From Lewinellaceae bacterium (GTDB taxonomy: Bacteria > Bacteroidota > Bacteroidia > Chitinophagales > Saprospiraceae), in NCBI GenBank assembly GCA_020636355.1, contig JACJYB010000002.1, positions 248,001 through 312,000 of the forward strand: DNA of 64,000 nt, in the 5' to 3' direction. This document shows positions 7,936-16,783 of this stretch, in pieces. Position 1 is the first letter of the stretch. Each line of letters opens with the position of its first letter. Under the pieces are notes generated by a model that worked only from the letters and a program-made list of their open reading frames with translations, did not search any database and was not told the origin of the DNA. The position numbers were made by a program, and so were the translations under genes.

Positions 7936-9045
7936 TTGAAAGAGATCAACAAAATCATCCAGGCCTATGATGCGATTGATTGGGCTCACGAGCAAGTAGC
8001 TTTAGCTACAGTTGTACGGGTCGAAGAATCGGCATACCGGCGCATAGGAGCCCGGCTACTGGTGAGCACCAGTGGCTTTTGGACGGGAGGTATTAGTGGG
8101 GGATGCCTTGAGGGAGATGCTCTAAAGAGAGCCCAGATGGCCATCGCGAGAGACGAAAGCTCCCTAGTTATCTACGACACACTCCAGGATGACGCCCATC
8201 AGATCGGCATCGGCCTGGGATGTAATGGCCGTATCGACGTACTTTTTACACCGATTGATCCACAAAATTCGTCCAATCCAGTTGAATTACTAAAGAAGAT
8301 ACGAAATCAACGGACGCCATCTGTGCTCTATCAAATTATCGGAGTCAACCCTGAGAATAAACGGCAACTGGGTCAATTAGCCATGGAAAATCAGGCGGAA
8401 GAATTTGCTGCTTCAATAGGCGTTGACCGTGAGACACTGCTCGGGTGGACAAAAACATGTAAAGCGTCCCGCAAGTCTGATGTCCGGTCCATCCTAACAA
8501 ACCGGAAAATCATGTATGATATTCTGATAGAGTTTGTCCGTCCTCGTGTCAAATTGGTTTGTATTGGTGACAACTACGATGTAAATGCTTTCGTCAGCAT
8601 AGGCCATGAGTTAAACTGGGAGGTGCATGTTGCGGGCAAATCCAGAAAATTGAGCAGATATGCCTTTGAATTTGCAGATAATATACACGATTACGAGTCG
8701 GTTCGACAGCTCCCTCTGGACGATTATTCTGCCGTAATTCTTATGTCCCACGATTATAAGATCGACCTGGCCTTGCTCAGGCATTTCATCAATTACCCGG
8801 TTCCCTATCTTGGATTGCTGGGTCCCAAAAAACGCATGATAAAAATGCGGGATGAGCTGCTGGCTTCCAGCCCGCCGATTGATTTGGAAAAAAATACAAA
8901 TCTCCGTGCGCCGGTGGGTTTAGACATTGGTGCAGAGTCACCCGAAGAAATAGCCTTGTCCATTGCCGCTGAGATTATTGCGGTAATGCGCGGCAGGGAA
9001 GGAACTTTTCTTAAAGACCGCATGGGTCCGATACATGACCGCTAA
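7936..9045 (+). CDS. XdhC/CoxI-family molybdoenzyme maturation factor
   Basis: XdhC-type chaperones bind molybdenum cofactor, help its sulfuration and insertion, and deliver it to xanthine dehydrogenase/aldehyde oxidase-type enzymes. The N-terminal XdhC_CoxI domain shows LATVVRVEESAYRRIGARLLV and the GGISGGCLEGD signature with the conserved Cys. The C-terminal Rossmann-like domain contains VCIGDNYDV, YLGLLGPKKR and the closing PVGLDIGAESPEEIALSIAAEI block. I prefer the TTG at 7936, giving MKEINKII, because homologues start there; the frame extends to another TTG at 7885 that adds a hydrophobic stretch unlike the family. No molybdenum hydroxylase gene is adjacent. Divergence from moeA suggests a shared regulatory region. 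Confidence 0.85.
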   Translation: MKEINKIIQAYDAIDWAHEQVALATVVRVEESAYRRIGARLLVSTSGFWTGGISGGCLEGDALKRAQMAIARDESSLVIYDTLQDDAHQIGIGLGCNGRIDVLFTPIDPQNSSNPVELLKKIRNQRTPSVLYQIIGVNPENKRQLGQLAMENQAEEFAASIGVDRETLLGWTKTCKASRKSDVRSILTNRKIMYDILIEFVRPRVKLVCIGDNYDVNAFVSIGHELNWEVHVAGKSRKLSRYAFEFADNIHDYESVRQLPLDDYSAVILMSHDYKIDLALLRHFINYPVPYLGLLGPKKRMIKMRDELLASSPPIDLEKNTNLRAPVGLDIGAESPEEIALSIAAEIIAVMRGREGTFLKDRMGPIHDR

Positions 9046-9081
9046 ACTATGGTACTGATTTATTATAAATTATTAAATCCG

Positions 9082-9981
9082 ATGAAATCCAACCATCACC
9101 TCATAATCGCAATGCTGGCAATGATTTTCCAATTTTTAAATTTAGAAGCCCAATCGGTTGATTCATTGCCCCTTTATACGGGTAAGATCCCGTACAACCT
9201 GCCAGGTATTAAGCTCGCTGAAAACAGTTACATTAATGAGAACGGACATTACCTGGTCACAAATGTTTCTGAACCTGAACTTTATGTTTACCTGCCTGCG
9301 CCGGAAAAGGCTACCGGAGCTTCGGTAATCATCTGTCCGGGTGGGGGTTACTGGGTCCTCGCGATTCGACACGAAGGTCATGATTTCGCCAAATGGTTCC
9401 AGGAAAGAGGCATTGCCGCTTTTGTCCTGAAATACCGGTTGCCAGAACCGCAAATTGTTTCATCGAGGGAAGTCCCCCTATTGGACGCTCAGCGCGCCCT
9501 TGAAGTGGTGCGCTCCAACGCTTCAAGCTGGCATATCAATCCGGACAAGGTCGGGATAATGGGATTTTCTGCAGGAGGGCACCTGGCGGCATGGACGTCT
9601 ACACAACCATTGTCGTCTTCACGACCTAATTTTACGATCCTGGTCTACCCGGTTATCCAGATGTCCGGAGAAAATGTTCATTCCGGTTCACGTGATCGGA
9701 TATTAGGTGTAAACCCCACTGAAGCTGAGGCCGCATCACATGATCCGGTAGCAAATGTGCATGAAAATACTCCACCGGCATTCCTTGTTCATGCCGCGGA
9801 TGACCCGGCCGTACCCATCCGGAATAGTATCAATTATTATGAGCAATTGCTTGAACATCAGGTTCCCGCAAGTTTGTTTACCATTCCTTTCGGTGGCCAT
9901 GGCTTTGGCATGAATGCAGCCGGAGTGAGTTGGTTACCAGCTCTGGAAGCCTGGTTGCAATGGATGCATTACATACCCTGA
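9082..9981 (+). CDS. Secreted alpha/beta-hydrolase (esterase/lipase-type)
   Basis: Serine esterase of the alpha/beta-hydrolase fold, related to acetyl-xylan/acetyl esterases of the BD-FAE type. Starting at the ATG at 9082 there is a signal peptide ending near LEAQS, so the protein is exported; the frame begins at 9049 but the extra 11 residues would weaken the signal. An oxyanion-hole loop CPGGGY, the nucleophile elbow GFSAGG with Ser163, the acid in AADDPAVP and the His in GGHGFG form a complete catalytic set. At 299 residues the length is normal. It sits alone between xdhC and a LeuA-type synthase. Removal of acetyl or similar groups from plant or algal glycans is a reasonable inference, not shown by context. 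Confidence 0.85.
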   Translation: MKSNHHLIIAMLAMIFQFLNLEAQSVDSLPLYTGKIPYNLPGIKLAENSYINENGHYLVTNVSEPELYVYLPAPEKATGASVIICPGGGYWVLAIRHEGHDFAKWFQERGIAAFVLKYRLPEPQIVSSREVPLLDAQRALEVVRSNASSWHINPDKVGIMGFSAGGHLAAWTSTQPLSSSRPNFTILVYPVIQMSGENVHSGSRDRILGVNPTEAEAASHDPVANVHENTPPAFLVHAADDPAVPIRNSINYYEQLLEHQVPASLFTIPFGGHGFGMNAAGVSWLPALEAWLQWMHYIP

Positions 9982-10053
9982 GCAATGAGTTCATCATTTT
10001 CGGGGTTCGGTTTAATGTGATCCTTCCTTGGAGATAATCCTTATTTTTATGTT

Positions 10054-11583
10054 ATGAAATCGGAAGAAACCATTCTTTTCCTGGATACGACGCTCCGGGA
10101 TGGGGAGCAAACCTCTGGCGTTTCCTTCACAGATCAGGAAAAATTGAGCATAGCCAAATTACTGCTGGAAGATCTTGCAGTGGACCGGATTGAAATTGCT
10201 TCCGCGCTGGTCTCGATGGGTGAACTGGAAGGTGCAAGAAAAATCACCCAATGGGCTGAGAAAAAAAACATGCTGGATCGCATCGAAATCCTTGGGTTTG
10301 TCGATGATGATCGCTCCATCAACTGGATTCGTAATGCCGGCGGCGAAGTCTTGAATTTGCTTTGTAAAGGTTCTGCCAAACATTGTACCTATCAATTAAA
10401 AAAGACCAGGCAGGAACACGTCGGCGACATCCACCGGGTCCTGGACAAAGCCGGACAATCCAGCTTGAGAGTACATATATATCTGGAAGACTGGTCCAAT
10501 GGGATTCAGGAAGACCCTGATTACGTCCATTTTATGGTGGACCAGTTGAAAGATCATTCCGTTAGCCGCTTTATGCTTCCCGACACACTTGGAATTCTGA
10601 ATCATCAAAATGCCTATACACTCTGTAAGCAAATGATCGAATGGTTCCCGGATGTAGCATTTGACTTCCACGGACATAACGATTACGACCTCTCTGTAGC
10701 GAATATTTACGAAGCCATCCGAGCAGGGATTCGCTGCATCCACACGACCCTCAACGGATTGGGAGAACGGGCTGGAAATACGCCCCTCTCCAGTGCTGTA
10801 GCCGTCATTAAAGACCATTTACAGTTACATACAAACATCAAAGAGGAAAACCTCTATGCCGTGTGTAAGATTGTGGAATCGTATTCCGGTATCCGCATTC
10901 CACAGAACAAACCGGTCATTGGGGAGTCGGTATTCACCCAAACCAGCGGTATCCATGCCGACGGCGATCAAAAGCACAATCTTTACCACAATAAGCTCTC
11001 TCCGGAACGATTTAATCGAAAACGACAATATGCTTTAGGCAAACTAGCCGGCAAGGCTTCCCTCAAACAAAACCTGGATGAACTGGGTATCGAACTTGAC
11101 TCCGAAAGCTTGAGAATAGTCACCCAACGCATCAATGAATTGGGAGACCGTAAAGAGACCGTTACCAAAGAAGATCTACCTTACATCATTGCTGATGTAC
11201 TGGACACCAAACAACGCGAAGAAAAAATCCAGATCATCAATTATAGCCTATCGGTGGCTGCCGGACTCAACTCGGTAGCTACCCTGCGCCTGCGTATTGA
11301 AGGCAAAGAGTACGAACAGTCTGCTTCGGGAGATGGTCAGTACGATGCCTTCATGCGAGCACTCTATACCATCTACGACAGATTGGGCAAACCAATCGCC
11401 AAGCTGGTCGACTATACGGTGACCATTCCGCCCGGAGGTAAGACGGATGCGCTATGCCATACGGCTATTACCTGGGAATTAAACGGAAAGCGATTTACAA
11501 CCATAGGTCTTGATTCGGATCAGGCTATTGCAGCCATCAAAGCCACGACCAAAATGCTTAACTTACTGGAGTTTCAGCAATAA
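10054..11583 (+). CDS. 2-isopropylmalate/citramalate synthase family enzyme
   Basis: DRE-TIM metallolyase that condenses acetyl-CoA with a 2-oxo acid. The N-terminal DTTLRDGEQTSG motif supplies the catalytic Arg and first metal ligand; HGHNDYDLSVAN supplies the two His metal ligands; NGLGERAGN is the conserved glycine-rich loop. After the barrel (to about residue 280) comes a linker and a C-terminal LeuA-type regulatory domain (about 390-505), so feedback inhibition by leucine or isoleucine is likely. The 509-residue length fits both isopropylmalate synthase and citramalate synthase; family resemblance does not settle the 2-oxo acid used. No other leu or ilv gene is adjacent. It therefore belongs to leucine or isoleucine synthesis, but with a stand-alone position. 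Confidence 0.82.
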   Translation: MKSEETILFLDTTLRDGEQTSGVSFTDQEKLSIAKLLLEDLAVDRIEIASALVSMGELEGARKITQWAEKKNMLDRIEILGFVDDDRSINWIRNAGGEVLNLLCKGSAKHCTYQLKKTRQEHVGDIHRVLDKAGQSSLRVHIYLEDWSNGIQEDPDYVHFMVDQLKDHSVSRFMLPDTLGILNHQNAYTLCKQMIEWFPDVAFDFHGHNDYDLSVANIYEAIRAGIRCIHTTLNGLGERAGNTPLSSAVAVIKDHLQLHTNIKEENLYAVCKIVESYSGIRIPQNKPVIGESVFTQTSGIHADGDQKHNLYHNKLSPERFNRKRQYALGKLAGKASLKQNLDELGIELDSESLRIVTQRINELGDRKETVTKEDLPYIIADVLDTKQREEKIQIINYSLSVAAGLNSVATLRLRIEGKEYEQSASGDGQYDAFMRALYTIYDRLGKPIAKLVDYTVTIPPGGKTDALCHTAITWELNGKRFTTIGLDSDQAIAAIKATTKMLNLLEFQQ

Positions 11584-11645
11584 GTCTGAGCACGGGAAGT
11601 ACCGTTTAACACGTTGATCCATCATCACGAATAAATGCCAGGTCA

Positions 11646-12302
11646 TTGCCACCAATAAGTTTTCAGGATGAATTGTTCCGACAGTTACCAGTCATCGGTA
11701 TACTCCGGGGCTATCCCCTTGTCTCCATTAAAGCGATTGTCGAAACGTACCTCAGGGCTGGATTTCACACACTGGAGATAACATGGAATAGCCCCGGAGC
11801 AAAAGACTCTATTCAATCACTTCGGAACGATTACGGCGACCATTTGAACCTTGGCGTCGGTACCATTCTCACGCGCAGCGAGATGCATCAGGCGATTGAT
11901 GCCGGTGCAAAGTTTGTGGTAACTCCCATCGTTCAGGAAGCGGTTATCAAAGAGTGCGTGGAAAACCAAATTCCTGTATTCCCGGGAGCATATACCCCAA
12001 CGGAGGTTTATATGGCGTGGAAATACGGCGCTACGGCCGTGAAATTATTTCCGGCGGAAATTGGTGGATTACCCTATCTGAAAGCGATCAAAGCTCCTCT
12101 TTCAGACATTCCACTGGTACCTACCGGCGGCATTTCAATTGAAAACATTACTGACTTTTTGACTGCCGGTGTTTTTGCAGTCGGCATGGGAAGCCAACTT
12201 TTCCCGAGAGACCTCATTGTGCAATACGACTGGAAAGGATTGGAAATGCATCTTATTCGATTACGGGAAGCCATCAAATCCTGGGGAGGCCATGACCAAT
12301 AG
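11646..12302 (+). CDS. KDPG/KDPGal-type aldolase
   Basis: Class I aldolase of the 2-keto-3-deoxy-6-phosphogluconate/galactonate family, which splits the sugar acid phosphate to pyruvate and glyceraldehyde-3-phosphate. The sequence shows PVIGILRG at the N-terminus, the Glu of LEITWNS, GVGTIL, the Schiff-base lysine in TAVKLFPAE (about residue 135) and PTGGI for phosphate binding. Length of 218 residues is typical. The start appears to be the TTG at 11646, since no in-frame ATG precedes the conserved core. The next gene, a 2-keto-3-deoxygalactonokinase, overlaps its end by 11 bp, so the physiological substrate is probably 2-dehydro-3-deoxy-6-phosphogalactonate. Confidence 0.87.
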   Translation: MPPISFQDELFRQLPVIGILRGYPLVSIKAIVETYLRAGFHTLEITWNSPGAKDSIQSLRNDYGDHLNLGVGTILTRSEMHQAIDAGAKFVVTPIVQEAVIKECVENQIPVFPGAYTPTEVYMAWKYGATAVKLFPAEIGGLPYLKAIKAPLSDIPLVPTGGISIENITDFLTAGVFAVGMGSQLFPRDLIVQYDWKGLEMHLIRLREAIKSWGGHDQ

Positions 12303-13284
12303 TTTCAGGGATGACCTGGTTATTTGCACCGATTGGGGTACTACGAACCTGCGCCTGTTTCTGGTAAATAGCAGGTCGCATGAAGTGCTGGCCCATATCG
12401 CTTTTCCTCAGGGAATTCTTAACATCCACCATAGATACCAGCAAGAAGGATCCGGAGACCGCATCAGCTTTTACCGGTCTAAATTACATGAGGCCGTAGT
12501 AGCATTAGGTACTCGGTCAAACCAGGATTTATATGGACTGGATGTCATTATTTCCGGCATGGCGGGCTCTTCCATCGGAATGATTGAATTACCCTACGGG
12601 TCACTACCCTTTTCATTAGCTAATGATCGTCTGAAACACACCTGGATAGGCTCCACTCCACAACATCCTAACCGGTTGTTATTGTGTTCCGGACTAGCCA
12701 AAGCGGACGATGTGATGCGCGGCGAAGAGGTACAGGTCATAGGGTGGCAAGCCTTCCTTCATTCAAATGATTCAAACCAATTAATATTGCCGGGAACCCA
12801 TTCAAAACATATTCGAATAGAAGATGGTCAGCTTGTCGATTTTCAGACATTTATGACCGGAGAAGTGTTCCAATTGTTATTGAATGAAAGCATTTTACGA
12901 CCTCCCGGCATCCAAATCCAGGAAGATCGCACTACCATTTCAGCTTCTTTTTTCCGGGGTATTGATGCAAGTTACCAACCAGGATGGCTTCATGAATTAT
13001 TCCGGATTAGAGCTTTGATGCTCCGTGACGGATTGCATTCAACTGAGGTAAGCGAATACCTTAGCGGACTGCTGATTGGCAGTGAACTAAGGCAACTTAG
13101 TGCTACCAGAGGTTCGATTCATCTTGCCGCATCGGGTCAGTTACTTATCCGATACCGTTCGGCGCTGGAAAAAATGGGTTTTAATGAGGTGACCGTTTAC
13201 GAACCGTCCGAATTAACCAAGTTCACTATAGCCGGACAGATTCAGGTCTGGAAAAAGGAAATGATCATTGGTCCTGATTGTTGA
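12292..13284 (+). CDS. dgoK: 2-dehydro-3-deoxygalactonokinase
   Basis: Phosphorylates 2-keto-3-deoxy-galactonate, feeding the aldolase encoded just upstream. The ATG at 12292 gives a protein of 330 residues starting MTNSFRDD; the frame is open upstream but that part lies inside the aldolase gene. The ATP-binding opening CTDWGTTNLRLFLV, the MAGSSIGM segment, the RGEEVQ motif, LPGTHSKH, and FMTGEVFQLL are all characteristic of DgoK. The 11-bp overlap with the aldolase and a GGGGAGG sequence just before the start suggest translational coupling. No galactonate dehydratase or transporter is present nearby, so the feeding reactions must be encoded elsewhere. Confidence 0.87.
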   Translation: MTNSFRDDLVICTDWGTTNLRLFLVNSRSHEVLAHIAFPQGILNIHHRYQQEGSGDRISFYRSKLHEAVVALGTRSNQDLYGLDVIISGMAGSSIGMIELPYGSLPFSLANDRLKHTWIGSTPQHPNRLLLCSGLAKADDVMRGEEVQVIGWQAFLHSNDSNQLILPGTHSKHIRIEDGQLVDFQTFMTGEVFQLLLNESILRPPGIQIQEDRTTISASFFRGIDASYQPGWLHELFRIRALMLRDGLHSTEVSEYLSGLLIGSELRQLSATRGSIHLAASGQLLIRYRSALEKMGFNEVTVYEPSELTKFTIAGQIQVWKKEMIIGPDC

Positions 13285-13461
13285 AGTCACTCGCCCCCAT
13301 CCTGGTAAGAAATCAACGGTTGTGGCTCGGCTAGCCATCCTGCTGAAAAGGAACGGTATTGGCTGAATGCACTTCCAAAAATGAATTTTGCTTACCGTGA
13401 ACCTCCTGTTTGTTTTCTCGACGCCCCGGAAGGTTTTACCACCATGCGGCTCCTTTTAGAC

Positions 13462-13494
13462 AAAAAAAAAGCTGCCAGTTGAAGTACTGACAGC
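13462..13494 (-). terminator. Rho-independent terminator of tRNA-Ser
   Basis: On the minus strand, 14 bases after the tRNA end, the imperfect stem GCTGTCAG / CTGGCAGC (one mismatch, eight-base loop) is followed by nine T residues. This is a standard intrinsic terminator for the tRNA transcript. Confidence 0.78.
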
Positions 13495-13507
13495 GACAAT
13501 TGGATTG

Positions 13508-13595
13508 CGGAGGAGGAGGGATTCGAACCCCCGGTAGATTTTCACCTACGCCGGTTTTCAAGACCGGTGCAATCAACCAGCTCTGCCACTCCTCC
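13508..13595 (-). tRNA. tRNA-Ser (anticodon TGA)
   Basis: The minus strand folds as an 88-base type II tRNA. The acceptor stem GGAGGAG pairs perfectly with CTCCTCC, the discriminator is G, the anticodon loop reads CTTGAAA with anticodon TGA, there is a long variable arm (GTAGGTGAAAATCTAC), and the T arm carries GGTTCGAATCC. CCA is not encoded. A protein frame on the opposite strand across this gene is the usual tRNA-Ser shadow. Confidence 0.96.
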
Positions 13596-13618
13596 GAACT
13601 GGTCTCCAAAGAGGACAG

Positions 13619-13650
13619 CAAAAGTACCAGTAATATTTCAGCTATCCAAT
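13619..13650 (-). promoter_or_regulatory. Bacteroidota-type promoter of tRNA-Ser
   Basis: On the minus strand a perfect TACTTTTG (-7 consensus TAnnTTTG) lies 24 bases before the tRNA start, with ATTG (-33 TTG core) 20 bases further upstream. Both element sequence and spacing match the Bacteroidota primary sigma factor consensus. Confidence 0.65.
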
Positions 13651-14023
13651 ACTTTTGTCCATATGTAAAGCAGGGAAATAAAGCCCCTGTTACCCTAGTG
13701 AATTGGTTATCGTTTGGCGCGCTTCGGCATACTTGCGCAGCGGATAGATTATTTGTTGATAACCAGGCTGTTGTACGGGCGGAAATGCCAAATGGGTCGT
13801 AGTCAATGACCATGGAATGGAAATACATTCTGTCGCCTATTGCTTGACTCAATTTTAATAACGCATTGTTATAATCCTTTTCATGCTCCCAAGACTACTT
13901 TCATCCAGGCAATTTTGTGTTACTTCCGGCAATTGGAAAAACCATTCATTCATTGCGATGATTACCTTTATTCCTGACCGATAAAACTCCGGCCATTTCA
14001 TTTACTTCCAAATAATCGTGTAA
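13651..14023 (+). other. Intergenic region without a recognised gene
   Basis: No convincing coding frame, RNA gene or repeat is seen here on either strand. It separates the tRNA-Ser promoter from the FAD oxidoreductase gene and probably carries that gene's promoter and leader. Confidence 0.5.
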
Positions 14024-15937
14024 ATGCGCGACCAACAAAAACCCTCACCAGCAAAAGAAAGGTTCAATTACCTTTTGACACTGGCGTTCCTTTCCCTGCT
14101 TAATAGCCTGAATACCAGCGTTTCAGCCCAAACAACAACTATTGCAACCATTCCCGTACTTATCGCTGGTGGTGGGGCTAGTGGAACAATGGCTGCCATT
14201 CAATGTGCACGTCTTGGTGTCCCATGCGCATTAGTGGAGTCTACCTCCTGGTTGGGAGGCATGCTGACATCGGCAGGCGTTTCGGCTTTTGATGGCAATC
14301 ATCGGCTTCCTTCCGGATTGTGGGGAGAATTACGAGACTCTATTTACCGCCGATATGGCGGGCCCGACAAGGTCTCCACGGGATGGGCCAGCAACACGTT
14401 GTTTGAGCCATCTACAGGCAATGCAATCTTGCAGAATATGGTTCACCTTGAAGAACAAATCAATTTATATCTCCTTTCTACTCTTGAGGAAGTCCGGTTG
14501 GAAGAAGGGCAATGGAGAGCCCGTATCAATACCCCGGATGGAAGCCTTGAATTGCATGCTTCCCTTTTTGTCGATGCTACCGAGTTAGGCGACTGGGCTG
14601 CAAAATTTGGAGTTCCCTACCGCCTTGGCATGGATAGCAGAGAGGAAACCGGAGAAATTTTTGCGCCTGAAAGTGCCAATGACATCATTCAGGACCTCAC
14701 CTACGTACTTACCTTAAAAGATTACGGCCCCCAGGCGGACAAGACTATAGTTCCTCCCCCCGGATACGACCCGGAATTGTTCCGGTGCTGCTGCAGTCCC
14801 TCCGATCAGGATCCCAAACCATACATCGATTGCCAGCAAATGCTGGATTACGGCAAACTACCTGGGAACAAGTACATGATCAACTGGCCTCGTTGCGGAA
14901 ATGATTATTATTTGGATGTGGTAAACACTCAGCCCGAAATACGTCAGCAAGCCTGGGAAGCAGCCAAGAACAAGTCACTGGGATTCTTATACTACATTCA
15001 AACTGAACTGGGTTATAAAAACCTGGGGCTTGCAGATCAGGAATATCCCACGGAGGATCATTTGCCATTGATGCCCTATTATCGCGAATCCAGGCGGATA
15101 AAAGGCCTGGCGTTCCTGCGCGTAAACGATATCTTGAAACCTTACGATCAATTGACCGCTTATTACCGGGCTGGCATCGCTGTCGGGGATTACCCCATTG
15201 ATCATCATCATGGTGAGCGACCGGATGCCCCGAAAATTGATTTTATCAATATCAAAGTGCCTGCATTCAACATACCCTTGGGCAGTTTGATCCCTGCAAA
15301 TACCCCCAATCTGATCGTGGCAGAAAAGAGTATCAGTGTGAGTAATATTGTTAATGGCGCCACTCGCCTACAGCCTGTTGTTCTCGAAATTGGGCAGGCA
15401 GCGGGAGCACTTGCGGCGCTTGCGGCAATTCAAAACAAAACACCTTCGGAGATATCCATCCGGGAGGTCCAGCAGGCCTTATTAAATGAAGGCGCTTATC
15501 TCATGCCATTCGTAGATGTCCTGCCTGGCGATCCACATTTCCAGGCCATCCAAAAAGCCGGTGCTACCGGTTTGCTGAAAGGGTATGGAGTCCCTTTTAA
15601 GTGGGCTGACCAAACCTGGTTTTATCCGGAACTTGTTACATCCGAATTTGATTTTATCGATGGCATACGGGATTATTACCCGCCATTAAAGCACCAATAC
15701 GATGCCGGCGGTGAACCGCTCTCCTTGGCCCGGTTTACTGAATTCCTGCAGAATCTTTCCATGAATCTTGACCACCAAATGCTTACTCAGGCTTGGGACG
15801 ATCTTCAATTGCCGGGCGCTCCGGATACGGATACTATTTTAACCCGGCGGATGCTGGCTGTGCTTGTGGACCACTACCTGCATTTGTTTGAAGTACCCAT
15901 CGATCAGGAAGGAAAGGTTGAATTCAATCACCGGTAG
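14024..15937 (+). CDS. Secreted FAD-dependent oxidoreductase
   Basis: A 637-residue exported flavoprotein of the FAD_oxidored type, commonly annotated next to xanthan-lyase-like or sugar-active genes in Bacteroidota and Planctomycetota. The signal peptide has a basic start and a hydrophobic core ending near SVSAQ. The dinucleotide-binding motif VLIAGGGASGTMAA follows at about residue 45, then VESTSWLGGMLTSAG, the usual FAD adenine/isoalloxazine region, and VDATELGD near 190. The region NGATRLQPVVLEIGQAAGALAAL near 445 is the C-terminal FAD-closing element of the family. The last 150 residues form an extra domain of unknown role. The substrate is not known. It is the only gene in its transcription unit; the next gene runs convergently. 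Confidence 0.8.
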   Translation: MRDQQKPSPAKERFNYLLTLAFLSLLNSLNTSVSAQTTTIATIPVLIAGGGASGTMAAIQCARLGVPCALVESTSWLGGMLTSAGVSAFDGNHRLPSGLWGELRDSIYRRYGGPDKVSTGWASNTLFEPSTGNAILQNMVHLEEQINLYLLSTLEEVRLEEGQWRARINTPDGSLELHASLFVDATELGDWAAKFGVPYRLGMDSREETGEIFAPESANDIIQDLTYVLTLKDYGPQADKTIVPPPGYDPELFRCCCSPSDQDPKPYIDCQQMLDYGKLPGNKYMINWPRCGNDYYLDVVNTQPEIRQQAWEAAKNKSLGFLYYIQTELGYKNLGLADQEYPTEDHLPLMPYYRESRRIKGLAFLRVNDILKPYDQLTAYYRAGIAVGDYPIDHHHGERPDAPKIDFINIKVPAFNIPLGSLIPANTPNLIVAEKSISVSNIVNGATRLQPVVLEIGQAAGALAALAAIQNKTPSEISIREVQQALLNEGAYLMPFVDVLPGDPHFQAIQKAGATGLLKGYGVPFKWADQTWFYPELVTSEFDFIDGIRDYYPPLKHQYDAGGEPLSLARFTEFLQNLSMNLDHQMLTQAWDDLQLPGAPDTDTILTRRMLAVLVDHYLHLFEVPIDQEGKVEFNHR

Positions 15938-15962
15938 GCATTGGATCTCTGTCCCAAACCAA

Positions 15963-16754
15963 TCAGATTTGCGAATAACTGGTCGGCTTCAGAAATACCT
16001 GAATGATTTTGGACACGGTTTCCGCATACTCCGGTTTGTCCTTGATGCCTTTCCAATCCGGTGAATCCACAAACACCTTCCAGTTAGCATCCCGTTCGGC
16101 CATGTCCTTAAACTTCAACAGGTAGGTTAGTGCAGGCATCTGAGGGCCGGCAACCATCTTGCTAAAAAATACCGGGTGCAGACCGGTTTTTCGGAAGATA
16201 TTTATCTCCTCATTATTAAACATGCCAACCTTACGGCGTACGGCATCTTCGTTATAGCCTTCATAGGTGCGCATTTCGAAAATGCGATCTTCGGTTATAT
16301 CGTACTGAAGCAATTGCTGAAAGCCAGAAAAAGCCTCCAGAATCCAGGTATCGTAGCGTTCAAACGGTTTGTCCTGGGAAGGAATATTATCCCAGAACTG
16401 CTTGCGTTCCATGAAGGTGTCGTCGGTTGCAATTTTATCCGAAAGTTGCAAGTATTCATTCCACGAGGGATAAACGACCAAAACATACATATAAGCCGGA
16501 TCGGAGGGTGTCAATTCCTCAAAAACGCCTACGCACCTGGCTCCATTACGCGTCAGGGCAGGGACCGTAACAGCATGCCAATATTGATCAAAAGGAAGCC
16601 GGCCAGTTGCTGTAAGCGTATATTTTCTGAGCTCATAAATTTCAGAAACCATTCCACCTGAAGGCATTAACTGCTTTTCAGCTGCCAAGGCCCCCGGTAA
16701 CAAACCACCTAATGTTAAAGCTCCACTCCCAGCAATAAAATTTCTTCGCCTCAT
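15963..16754 (-). CDS. Tat-exported NIPSNAP-family protein
   Basis: A 263-residue protein with an N-terminal RRRNF twin-arginine start and a hydrophobic segment ending GALAAEK, so folded export through Tat is likely. The mature part contains two ferredoxin-like NIPSNAP repeats: IYELRKYTLTATG... at about 40-140 and IFEMRTYEGYNED... at about 158-260. NIPSNAP domains are small alpha-beta barrel-like units whose enzymatic role is unclear; in this phylum they often accompany Gfo/Idh/MocA and sugar catabolic genes. It is followed on the minus strand by a plug-domain lipoprotein and a GH16 gene encoded upstream, which suggests a link to extracellular glucan use. Confidence 0.82.
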   Translation of the reverse strand: MRRRNFIAGSGALTLGGLLPGALAAEKQLMPSGGMVSEIYELRKYTLTATGRLPFDQYWHAVTVPALTRNGARCVGVFEELTPSDPAYMYVLVVYPSWNEYLQLSDKIATDDTFMERKQFWDNIPSQDKPFERYDTWILEAFSGFQQLLQYDITEDRIFEMRTYEGYNEDAVRRKVGMFNNEEINIFRKTGLHPVFFSKMVAGPQMPALTYLLKFKDMAERDANWKVFVDSPDWKGIKDKPEYAETVSKIIQVFLKPTSYSQI

Positions 16755-16783
16755 AAAATCAGGATTTAATGGAAAATCAATAT

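Noticed and set aside
13500..13802. 100-codon plus-strand frame starting MDCGGGGIRTPGRF
   Set aside because: It runs across the tRNA-Ser gene on the opposite strand; this peptide is a well-known artefact of tRNA-Ser complements.
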